From positions 8,618,001 through 8,682,000 of the forward strand of contig OZ245814.1 in the NCBI GenBank assembly GCA_965228415.1: a stretch of 64,000 nt of DNA. Reading direction: 5' to 3'. Positions 7,373 to 15,273 of this stretch are shown here, piece after piece. The notes below the pieces were generated by a model. It did not search any database and was not told where the DNA came from. It saw only the letters and a list, made by a program, of their open reading frames with translations. The DNA is from Agaribacillus sp965228415. GTDB lineage: Bacteria; Bacteroidota; Bacteroidia; Cytophagales; Cyclobacteriaceae. The position numbers were made by a program, and so were the translations under genes. Numbering within the stretch: position 1 is the stretch's first letter; each line of letters starts with the position of its first letter.

Positions 7373-9784
7373 TTAGAATTGAATGCGGTACATGATGTCC
7401 GGGAAAAAACCTATCTGATCCACAATATTGACCTCATCAGTTACCTCATTATAGCGCCTTACAAATTCATTCTCACGGTTGGTTACATTTTGCAAATCAA
7501 TAAAAAACTGGTGAGATACATTTTTCCGCGCGCTGTTCAAACGAACGCCGAACTTCACATCCCAACGGAAATAGCTGTCATACCTCTCGCTGAAAGCGAT
7601 GTTGTCCATTCTCACCTCTCTGCCAGCATTTTGCCTGGTGGCTTCCAAATCAACCGGCGTAAACGGCGTTCCTCCGGAAGTGGTCAATTTGGTGTCAAAG
7701 GTCCAGGCATTTCGTTTACCGGGCCCAAATTTCCATTCCTTGCCAAATAATAGATTATAGACAAGATTATTATTGAAGGCTGTATTTCTTTCTATACCGT
7801 CACTGCCTTCATATTTTGACTCATACAGCGAAGTGGTCATGAGTAAATAATAACCTTTGCTGAAAAACTTTTCGACTGTAAGCTCAAGGCCATAGTTAAA
7901 TCCGGTTCCTTCGTTGACCAGGTTTTGTTTTTCTTCGAAAATAAAGTCCGACCCCTCATTGATGACAGAGTAGCTACTCGGGGTTGACTCAACCGGTATA
8001 TCATACAGGTTTTGATAATAGGCTTCAGCTTTCAACCTCCAGTCATTGCCAATATTGCGGTCATACCCGACTATGAAATGATCACTTTTCATAAAACCAA
8101 GATCGTCATTTGTACGCATTGAAGAACCATCGGGCGCTGTCTCCTCGAAGAAAAACACGGGTGCCGGTACCACCTGCTGATGATGGCCATAGGCTACGCT
8201 GAACCGCTGATTTGGCTTAAATTGCCAGCTTAATGCCAGGCGAGGCTCAAAGGAAGTGTCTTCAGTCAGATCGAGATATTGGGTATGAATCCCAAATGTA
8301 GCATCTAAAACATCACTAAATTTGTATTCTGCCTGACTGTAGAGTTGCGTCAGGATATACTGGTCATCTACATTCCTTACCGTATTAAAGTAATCGGGTA
8401 TTCCGTCGCCATTTTGGTCTGGAATATTAACCCGGTTATCGCGGTCAGTGGTTTTAAAATTAACGTCATATTGCTCCATCAGCAACCCGCTCCTCAGGCT
8501 CCATCTGGCATTGAATTTTTTGTTCAATGTGGTGCTGAAGGTATACCGGTTTTCCGTGTTGTCGGCGTTGGTGGCCCTGTATTTATTCACCACCTCACCA
8601 TTTTCGTTGGTAATGAGGTTATCCTGCTGGTATTGATTACTATTGGTGGAAAATCCGACGGATGATTTCAGAAAGGTGGTCTTATTTAGTCTTAGCAGGT
8701 GACTTATGCCAAACAAGCCCAGCTCATTGTCTACAAAAGCATCTTCATTGGGGTTGGCGAAAAGGTCGTCTTCGTCAATGTCTTCCCCCAGAAAATCTAT
8801 ACTGCTGATACCTCCTAGGCCAAATAGCTGAAACCTACCCAGCTTGCCCTCGCCAAAATTGACCTTGAAGGAAAAGTCCTGGTAAAAAGGCGTGGCTGAA
8901 GTTCCGGTAGCTGCCAGACTGGCGATCCCATAGCGGTAGGAAGCGAGATAAGAGGCTTCTTTCTTTTTGTTTATAGGCCCCTCTGCCATGAATTCCAGCC
9001 CGCTGAAGGCGGCCATTTGCGCTGTAAACTCGTGTTTGTCAGCGTTACCATTCCGGAAATTTACGTCGAATACGGCTGCATTGGCATTACCATATTCAGC
9101 GGGGAAGGCCCCTGTCAAAAAATCGGATGTTCTCAATAAGTTGGTGTTGAGGGCATTTACCGGTCCACCCGTAGTGCCTAAGGTAGCGAAGTGGTTGGTA
9201 GTAGCAATGGGAATGCCTTCGATTCGCCATAGCAGTCCGATAGGAGAGTTACCGCGCACCACGATATCGTTTCGGCTATCATCGGGAGCGCTCACCCCGG
9301 CAAAGGAAGTAGCCAGTCTGGCCACATCATTTCTGCCCCCGGAAAACCTTGTCACCTCCTCCAGACTAAATGTACGGGCACTGACCTTCGCCAGTTCATT
9401 GTTGGGCAAATCCTTATCCGATCCGGCCGTTACTACAATTTCATCCAACTGCTCCACTGACTCTTCCATGTTTACGGCAAGTACCACTTCTTTTCCCGTT
9501 GTAACTAAAACGTTGGGTAGTGTGATTGATTTATATCCTACATATTGTACGACAAACATTTGCCGTCCAATTGGAACATTTTCCAGCCGGAAATTTCCAT
9601 TGCTGTCGGTGACACCTCCTATGACGGGATCCGAATTGGCGAGGGTAACGGTCACCCCAATCAATGGGTAGGCAGCCTTGGCGTCAAGTATCTTTCCTTT
9701 TATAACCTGCGTCTGGCCGGCGGCTTCATAACCTGTTAAAATGAAGATCGCCAGTAAAAAGCTTAATAATTTTAGATGGACCAT
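7373..9784 (-). CDS. TonB-dependent outer-membrane receptor with N-terminal carboxypeptidase-regulatory-like domain
   Basis: An 803-residue outer-membrane protein. It has a signal peptide (MVHLKLLSFLLAIFILTGYEAAGQ), a CarboxypepD_reg-like domain (about 25-115, including VTDSNGNFRLENVPIG), a plug domain (about 140-260, including DIVVRGNSPIGLLWRIEGIP), then a beta-barrel ending in an aromatic residue (RIQF). It is shorter than SusC (about 1000 residues) and has no SusD partner, so it belongs to the general receptor group and its ligand cannot be read from the sequence. It is divergent from the LytS-type sensor kinase gene, with 255 bp between them, so that two-component system may be linked to its expression. 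This is inference from position. Confidence 0.93.
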   Translation of the reverse strand: MVHLKLLSFLLAIFILTGYEAAGQTQVIKGKILDAKAAYPLIGVTVTLANSDPVIGGVTDSNGNFRLENVPIGRQMFVVQYVGYKSITLPNVLVTTGKEVVLAVNMEESVEQLDEIVVTAGSDKDLPNNELAKVSARTFSLEEVTRFSGGRNDVARLATSFAGVSAPDDSRNDIVVRGNSPIGLLWRIEGIPIATTNHFATLGTTGGPVNALNTNLLRTSDFLTGAFPAEYGNANAAVFDVNFRNGNADKHEFTAQMAAFSGLEFMAEGPINKKKEASYLASYRYGIASLAATGTSATPFYQDFSFKVNFGEGKLGRFQLFGLGGISSIDFLGEDIDEDDLFANPNEDAFVDNELGLFGISHLLRLNKTTFLKSSVGFSTNSNQYQQDNLITNENGEVVNKYRATNADNTENRYTFSTTLNKKFNARWSLRSGLLMEQYDVNFKTTDRDNRVNIPDQNGDGIPDYFNTVRNVDDQYILTQLYSQAEYKFSDVLDATFGIHTQYLDLTEDTSFEPRLALSWQFKPNQRFSVAYGHHQQVVPAPVFFFEETAPDGSSMRTNDDLGFMKSDHFIVGYDRNIGNDWRLKAEAYYQNLYDIPVESTPSSYSVINEGSDFIFEEKQNLVNEGTGFNYGLELTVEKFFSKGYYLLMTTSLYESKYEGSDGIERNTAFNNNLVYNLLFGKEWKFGPGKRNAWTFDTKLTTSGGTPFTPVDLEATRQNAGREVRMDNIAFSERYDSYFRWDVKFGVRLNSARKNVSHQFFIDLQNVTNRENEFVRRYNEVTDEVNIVDQIGFFPDIMYRIQF

Positions 9785-10039
9785 AGTTTGTAATAATTTG
9801 ATTTTTTCTCAAATTATGCCCATGATACCTTCTTGTGGAAGGACAATCACGGTGAGCCCGGAAATTTTGAATGTTAAGCCTTATTATAGCTGGTTCAAGC
9901 GGTTATTGAGAAAATACGGTGACCTTTAGCCATTTCAATATAGAAATTAAAGGTTTTAACTTAGGAAATCCCGGTTTTAAGTTACATCCTCGTGCTCTTC
10001 CAGGTGGAATTGATTATTTTAGCATTCAGGAGATCCATT

Positions 10040-11101
10040 ATGTTTAAAATTAAGGAGATATACGTCAGATGGCTTGGTATTCCGATTTTGGGAATACTCA
10101 TCACCATTTTTGCCAAACATGATAATCACGACCTTACGTTCTGGGAAAAGGCATTGATTTCAATCGTTTTTGCAGCCTACTACTGGAATGTCGCCTTTTT
10201 TATATTTATCTATTTCCGGAAGCGGTTCCCGGAGATAAGGCAAACACCAAAGCGATTGCTGATAACGATATTATCACTTTCCACCTTTCTGATATTCGGA
10301 GGTGTACCGGTAAGGTTAATATTGGGGTTAGCGACCATTAGTGATTTTGCCAATATTGACACCTATTTTAGATTTGCCGGCATTAACTTTGCCGCTGCGT
10401 TCCTGGTAGGATCGGTATATGAAGCGGTTTACTTCTTTGAAAACTGGCAGGGCACGATCCGGATCAACGAGGCGCTGAAGACGCAGCAAATCAGGATGCA
10501 GTTCGAAGTATTACAAAACCAGATGAGCCCTCACTTTCTGTTTAACAGTCTTAATACATTAACGGCATTGATTGCTGAAAACCACGAAGTAGCCATTGAA
10601 TTTACGCAAAAACTGTCTGATGTATACCGGTATATTCTGCAAAATAAAGACAAAGAACTGGTGCCTTTAGATGAGGAATTGGCATTCGTGAAAGATTACA
10701 TGTTTTTACTGCAGATGCGTTACCCCGATAACTTGCATGCCAATATCTCGATTGCCAGCCAATACCGGCGATTGTATATTGCCCCGCTCACCATACAAAT
10801 GTTGGTGGAAAACGCCATTAAGCACAATGTAATTTCACGCGCCCACCCATTGAATATTGATATTTATGTTGAAAACGGACAGTCTGTGGTAGTAAAAAAT
10901 AACCTGATGTTAAAAAATTCGGTTAAAAAATCTACCAAAACCGGATTGGCCAATATTCGAAAACGTTATGAGTATCTGGGGAAAAGAGAAATTGATGTCA
11001 TTACCACCACCAGGAATTTCATGGTGGCAATCCCTTTAATTAAATTAATGAAGGAAGAAGACTTCTCTGATGCAAAAGCGCATGAAAGTATTAATTATTG
11101 A
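10040..11101 (+). CDS. LytS/YpdA-type sensor histidine kinase
   Basis: Membrane sensor kinase of the His_kinase (PF06580) class. The N-terminal part has about four hydrophobic helices (residues about 10-150). The phospho-acceptor histidine is His165 in NQMSPHFLFNSLNTL, and the ATP-binding N-box is LVENAIKHN. The frame is open upstream to a GTG at 9992, but the ATG at 10040 has AGGAG-like bases just before it and starts directly ahead of the first membrane helix, so I prefer it. The response regulator gene overlaps its end. The sensed signal is unknown. Confidence 0.93.
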   Translation: MFKIKEIYVRWLGIPILGILITIFAKHDNHDLTFWEKALISIVFAAYYWNVAFFIFIYFRKRFPEIRQTPKRLLITILSLSTFLIFGGVPVRLILGLATISDFANIDTYFRFAGINFAAAFLVGSVYEAVYFFENWQGTIRINEALKTQQIRMQFEVLQNQMSPHFLFNSLNTLTALIAENHEVAIEFTQKLSDVYRYILQNKDKELVPLDEELAFVKDYMFLLQMRYPDNLHANISIASQYRRLYIAPLTIQMLVENAIKHNVISRAHPLNIDIYVENGQSVVVKNNLMLKNSVKKSTKTGLANIRKRYEYLGKREIDVITTTRNFMVAIPLIKLMKEEDFSDAKAHESINY

Positions 11102-11852
11102 AGACGAAGCCCCTGCCTTCCGACGCCTGCAAACGGTTTTGGAAGAGGTTAATCCCGGTGTTGACATCATAGATGTTATCGACACGGTCTCGGAAAGTGT
11201 AAAATGGTTTCAGAATCATCAGGCTCCGGATCTGGTATTTATGGATATCCAGCTAAGTGATGGCCTGAGTTTTGAAATTTTCGATCAGGTCAAAATCAAC
11301 TATCCTGTTATATTTACCACAGCTTTTGATGAATATATGCTGAGAGCCTTTAAAGTAAACAGCATAGATTACCTGTTAAAGCCGATTAAAAAAGAAGAAC
11401 TGGCGCTTAGTCTGAAAAAGTACAATGCCATGAAAAGTATTTTCAGCGACTCTGCAAATGCCAACCTCAACGAGCTTATTAAAAATATCCGGTTGGATGA
11501 CAGGCATTTTAAAACCAGGTTTTTAGTGAAAATCGGCGATGCCATGATTTCTATCGAAACCGGCGACATCGCTTATTTTCAAACCAGGCATGGGGTAGTG
11601 CACCTGGTGAACAGACAAGGTAGAAAATATTTAATGGACGCCTCTCTTGACGAGCTTATACAGCAACTGGACCCCCAGGCCTTTTACCGCGCCAACCGGC
11701 AATTTATCATACAGTTTGACGCCATAAAAAAGACGCATCGTTATCATAGAGGCAAGTTATTGGTCGAAACGATTCCGGAAACGGAAGAACCCCTCATCGT
11801 CAGTAGCGAAAAATCCGCCGCGTTTAAGCAGTGGCTGGGAGATGGATTTTAG
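11082..11852 (+). CDS. LytTR-family response regulator
   Basis: Receiver domain (about 1-120) with the acidic pair EDE near the N-terminus, phospho-acceptor Asp55 in LVFMDIQLSDG and the conserved lysine in YLLKPIKKEE. This is followed by a C-terminal LytTR DNA-binding domain (about 150-255) with FYRANRQFIIQFDAI. Two ATGs are possible, at 11070 and 11082; the second gives the canonical start MKVLIIEDE. Either way it overlaps the kinase gene by 20-32 bp, the usual sign of a coupled two-component pair. LytTR regulators bind paired direct repeats; I did not identify such a site here. Confidence 0.95.
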   Translation: MKVLIIEDEAPAFRRLQTVLEEVNPGVDIIDVIDTVSESVKWFQNHQAPDLVFMDIQLSDGLSFEIFDQVKINYPVIFTTAFDEYMLRAFKVNSIDYLLKPIKKEELALSLKKYNAMKSIFSDSANANLNELIKNIRLDDRHFKTRFLVKIGDAMISIETGDIAYFQTRHGVVHLVNRQGRKYLMDASLDELIQQLDPQAFYRANRQFIIQFDAIKKTHRYHRGKLLVETIPETEEPLIVSSEKSAAFKQWLGDGF

Positions 11853-11885
11853 TTTGCCTGGCGTGTGAACGCACAAATAGTTATA

Positions 11886-12803
11886 TCACAACATTTCCTG
11901 AGTCGAAGTGGCACATTTGCCGGCAATGTTGCACCTGAGGTGTTGGGTAAAATTATGTAAATACTGGGGGGCATCCGGCTTATCAAGCGTAATAATGTAC
12001 CAGGTACGAAACAAGCCCTTGCGAGTGACAGGTACATAAGATAATCGCTTGTCACGAAGGTGCGGCTCTATGATCCACTTGGCAATGACTTTTACGCCCA
12101 GGCCGGCTTTTACCATTTCTACAATGGCCTCAGTGATCTGGATTGGAATTACTTTTTTGGGCTGAACACCGGCAGGTATCAAAACCTCACTGAACAAGGT
12201 AACAGATTCCAAAGGATAGGAATGTATGATAACCGTTTCGTCTGCAAAGTCGGAGGGATTGACATATTTCTTTTTGGTCCAGTGATGGTTACTGGGAATC
12301 AGCGCGATCAACTCGTCGGTAAAAAGTGGTGCCGACTTGATGTTAGGGGTGTCTACATCACCGCTGACAATGGCTACGTCAAGCTTACCATCTAATATTT
12401 GTTGCACCGGCGTTGTTGTATATTGTGGGAATATTTCAATTTCAACCTTTGGGAATTCTTTGTTGAAATCTGTCATAAGTGAGGGCAGCCAATGATAACA
12501 GGTATAACACTCGGTCGCCACACGCAATGAACCCACATTACCGGTCATATATTTTTTCACCGATATCTCCGTCTGTTCCAACTCATCCAATATTTTTTCA
12601 GCAGATGACAAAACAATTTTACCGGCGCCGGTAAGTACCAGTTTTTTGTTAATTCTATGAAACAGCGGCGCCCCCAACTGGTTTTCAATTTCCTTCAATT
12701 GGTGGCTCAAGGCGGATTGAGACAGGAAAAGGCTGTCCATGGCCTTGGTCAGACTTCCTTTTTCTGCGACCTCTTTCACCAGTTTTAAGTGACGTATCTC
12801 CAT
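11886..12803 (-). CDS. LysR-family transcriptional regulator, MetR-like
   Basis: About 305 residues. It has an N-terminal winged helix-turn-helix (MEIRHLKLVKEVAEKGSLTK, then LFLSQSALSHQLKEIE) and a C-terminal substrate-binding domain (about 90-300). The start at 12803 gives the usual LysR beginning; the frame extends seven codons to 12824. The co-inducer domain opening (RVATECYTCYHWLPSL) closely resembles E. coli MetR (a homocysteine sensor that controls methionine genes), but no methionine gene is in the window. It is convergent with the response regulator (33 bp between stops) and divergent from the small protease gene, whose promoter it may control. The target is not known. Confidence 0.9.
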   Translation of the reverse strand: MEIRHLKLVKEVAEKGSLTKAMDSLFLSQSALSHQLKEIENQLGAPLFHRINKKLVLTGAGKIVLSSAEKILDELEQTEISVKKYMTGNVGSLRVATECYTCYHWLPSLMTDFNKEFPKVEIEIFPQYTTTPVQQILDGKLDVAIVSGDVDTPNIKSAPLFTDELIALIPSNHHWTKKKYVNPSDFADETVIIHSYPLESVTLFSEVLIPAGVQPKKVIPIQITEAIVEMVKAGLGVKVIAKWIIEPHLRDKRLSYVPVTRKGLFRTWYIITLDKPDAPQYLHNFTQHLRCNIAGKCATSTQEML

Positions 12804-13016
12804 TTTACTATTAAATTTATTCATGAATATAACAAAATAAATTCATCTAATTAATAGAACGTGTGAAAAATTCTAGCGTTAAATTGGATTAAATGATTTA
12901 AAATTCCCGGGGATATTTCAAGACAACATATATATATGACAAATTAAATAATATAAATGACACGAATTAGCTAAGGCGTGAAAGACAATAAAATTTACCT
13001 CAAAACAAAATAGGAC

Positions 13017-13496
13017 ATGAAAAAGAATATACATTTTATGCTTGCCTTAAATTTGGCATTGTCAGTCAACCTGGCTTTCGGACAAACCTCGGTTTATCAT
13101 GAGATCCCTTTAACAATCCGGTCAAATATTATTTTTATAAGCCTGACCGTTAATAATCAACCTGCCAAATTTATTGTTGATACGGGAGCCAGTGTTTCTT
13201 TAGTGGATAAAAAGCAAGCTGCCAAATACGATTTTGTTTGCTTTAATACCTTTGGCAGTGGAGAGATTAATAGTCTGGCAGGAATAAATTCCTTATTGCC
13301 CACCTCGGGTGTACGCCTGACCTACGAGTATATCAAACTTAAAAAATCCAGGTTTTATGGTAGCAATTTCGAACCCTTGCATGAATACTTTTCAAAAAGA
13401 AACATTCACGTACTTGGCATTGTCGGCGCTGATTTTTTAATCAGGAACAATGCGGTCATAGATTACAAAAACAAGAAATTAATTCTCAACATGTAA
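13017..13496 (+). CDS. Small secreted retropepsin-like aspartyl protease
   Basis: 159 residues with a signal peptide (MKKNIHFMLALNLALSVNLAFGQ). One retropepsin-type active-site motif is visible, FIVDTGASVSLVD (around residue 55), followed by a GADFL strand near residue 141. The length fits a single-lobe protease that must dimerise to be active, as in the bacterial aspartyl_protease_2 group. It would act in the periplasm or outside the cell; its substrate is unknown. It stands alone, divergent from the MetR-like regulator with about 210 bp between them and convergent with ggt, and may be controlled by that regulator. Confidence 0.85.
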   Translation: MKKNIHFMLALNLALSVNLAFGQTSVYHEIPLTIRSNIIFISLTVNNQPAKFIVDTGASVSLVDKKQAAKYDFVCFNTFGSGEINSLAGINSLLPTSGVRLTYEYIKLKKSRFYGSNFEPLHEYFSKRNIHVLGIVGADFLIRNNAVIDYKNKKLILNM

Positions 13497-13522
13497 CAGG
13501 AGTGATGATTACCGGTGTCAGC

Positions 13523-15229
13523 CTAAAATCCGGCAGCGGTATCATCACCTCTTTCATCTGCTCCTGCCTCCAGCCTGTTGTCTTTTCGGACTAATATGGC
13601 ATCCACCCTTCCGATTCTGCCCCGATCACTGATTTGATGCCCCATCGATTTAAGGGTAAGTATTGTCAGGCTGTCCAAAGCATTTGTTTCGATAAACAGT
13701 GTATCGGGTTTCCATTGGTGATGAACACGTTTGGCGTTCACTGCCTGTTCCATATTCATACCGTATTCTATCACGTTGAGGATCGTTTGAAAGACCGAAG
13801 TGATAATGGTTGAGCCACCGGGTGTACCTGCCAGCATTAACAGTTTCCCGTCCTTTTCCACGATGGTAGGTGTCATGGAACTAAGCATTCTCTTGCCTGG
13901 CGCTATGGCATTGGCTTCCCCACCAATTAATCCGTAATAGTTGGGAACACCGGGCTTGATGCTGAAGTCATCCATCTCGTTATTGAGCAGAAAGCCTGAG
14001 CCGGCTACAAATACCTTACTGCCAAACCCACCATTCAAAGTAGTGGTAACCGCCACTGCATTGCCGTATTTGTCAACAATGGAAAAGTGGGTGGTTTCGG
14101 TGCTTTCCACCAGGGCTGCCTGACCCGCTGATATATCGGCACTTAAGGTGGCGCTGTCGGGGTGATAATCGGCCATTCTCTTTGCGTTATAGTCGGCGTC
14201 AATTAATTGATCCACGGGTACATCCCAAAAATCCGGGTCGCCTAAATGGGTGGCGCGATCTGCGTATACTCTTCTTTCCGCCTCTGTCATCAGGTGGATG
14301 CTGGCGGCAGTGCCGTATCCCATTTCGCCAATGGCGTATGGTTCTATACTTTTTAATAGTTGCAATAAGGCCACGCCGCCACTGGAGGGGGGAGGCATGG
14401 TAATTATCCTGTATCCCTTGTATTGGCCGATTAAAGGGATTCGCCACGTTGCCTGGTAATTTTCCAAATCTTCCAGACTGATAATGCCATTGCCTCGCCT
14501 CATTTCCTCAACAATGTTTTTGGCTGTAATACCTTTGTAAAAGCCGTCTTTTCCTTTGGTTTTAATCAGCTGTAGCGTAGCGGCTAAATCCTTGTATTTG
14601 ATGATGTCTCCTTCCTGCCACCCTTTTTCATTCATGACAAACTCCGGAACAATGGTATTGTATTTTCTGAATGCCTCCTGATTTCCATTCAATGCTCCCG
14701 CTTCCCTGGCCGTTAGCTGAAAGCCTTTTTCGGCCAGATCAATAGCCGGATCGAGCAATTTTTCCCAGGGCAACGTGCCGAACTTTTCGTAAGCCTCAGC
14801 CATGCCGGCTACCGAGCCGGGAACTCCCGCTGCCAGGTGACCTCTGAGACTAAGGTTTTCAATCACTTCCTGGTTTTCGTCCAGGTACATATCCCTGTCT
14901 GAGCCCGCAGGTGCTTTTTCCCTGAAATCCAATGTTGCCGTCTTCCCGTAACTTTCCCTGATAACCATAAAACCTCCGCCACCAATATTTCCGGCTGCCG
15001 GATATACTACCGCCAGGGCAAACTGGACCGCAATAGCTGCATCTACCGCATTCCCGCCTTGCTTTAATATTTTGGCGCCTATTTCCGATGCCAGTGGATG
15101 TGCGGAAACGACCATGGCGCTATCAACCACCAAACCTGATTTCTGAACTTGTACTTGTAAAGGTGCTGTTTGATCACAGGAAGCAAAAATGAGTAGTAAA
15201 ATAACTGATAACGGGAGGATGTTTTTCAT
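13523..15229 (-). CDS. ggt: Gamma-glutamyltransferase, lipoprotein
   Basis: Ntn-hydrolase that cleaves or transfers the gamma-glutamyl group of glutathione and related compounds. It is made as one chain that cuts itself before a threonine. By comparison with E. coli Thr391, the nucleophile should be Thr379 in STETTHFSIVD. Other family motifs present are GGNAVDAAIAVQFAL, GNIGGGGFMV, DFREKAP and LAGTPGGSTI. The N-terminus (MKNILPLSVILLLIFASC) is a lipoprotein signal, so the enzyme sits in the cell envelope. The S9 peptidase gene lies 44 bp upstream on the same strand, suggesting a peptide- and glutathione-scavenging pair. Confidence 0.96.
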   Translation of the reverse strand: MKNILPLSVILLLIFASCDQTAPLQVQVQKSGLVVDSAMVVSAHPLASEIGAKILKQGGNAVDAAIAVQFALAVVYPAAGNIGGGGFMVIRESYGKTATLDFREKAPAGSDRDMYLDENQEVIENLSLRGHLAAGVPGSVAGMAEAYEKFGTLPWEKLLDPAIDLAEKGFQLTAREAGALNGNQEAFRKYNTIVPEFVMNEKGWQEGDIIKYKDLAATLQLIKTKGKDGFYKGITAKNIVEEMRRGNGIISLEDLENYQATWRIPLIGQYKGYRIITMPPPSSGGVALLQLLKSIEPYAIGEMGYGTAASIHLMTEAERRVYADRATHLGDPDFWDVPVDQLIDADYNAKRMADYHPDSATLSADISAGQAALVESTETTHFSIVDKYGNAVAVTTTLNGGFGSKVFVAGSGFLLNNEMDDFSIKPGVPNYYGLIGGEANAIAPGKRMLSSMTPTIVEKDGKLLMLAGTPGGSTIITSVFQTILNVIEYGMNMEQAVNAKRVHHQWKPDTLFIETNALDSLTILTLKSMGHQISDRGRIGRVDAILVRKDNRLEAGADERGDDTAAGF

Positions 15230-15273
15230 ATTTTAAAATGGTTAGCCATAATTTTTACCGCTATTATAAACTT

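Noticed and set aside
7316..7750. 144-codon open frame after araA
   Set aside because: Almost all of it is antisense to the 3' end of the TonB-dependent receptor gene.
8967..9671. 234-codon open frame on the plus strand
   Set aside because: It lies wholly inside the TonB-dependent receptor gene on the other strand and reads as the shadow of its plug domain; no family resemblance, no signal peptide.
9897..9904. AAGCGGTT as a LacI-type operator core upstream of the kinase gene
   Set aside because: Only the 8-base core fits and the flanks do not. A core-only match is expected about once in this amount of intergenic DNA.
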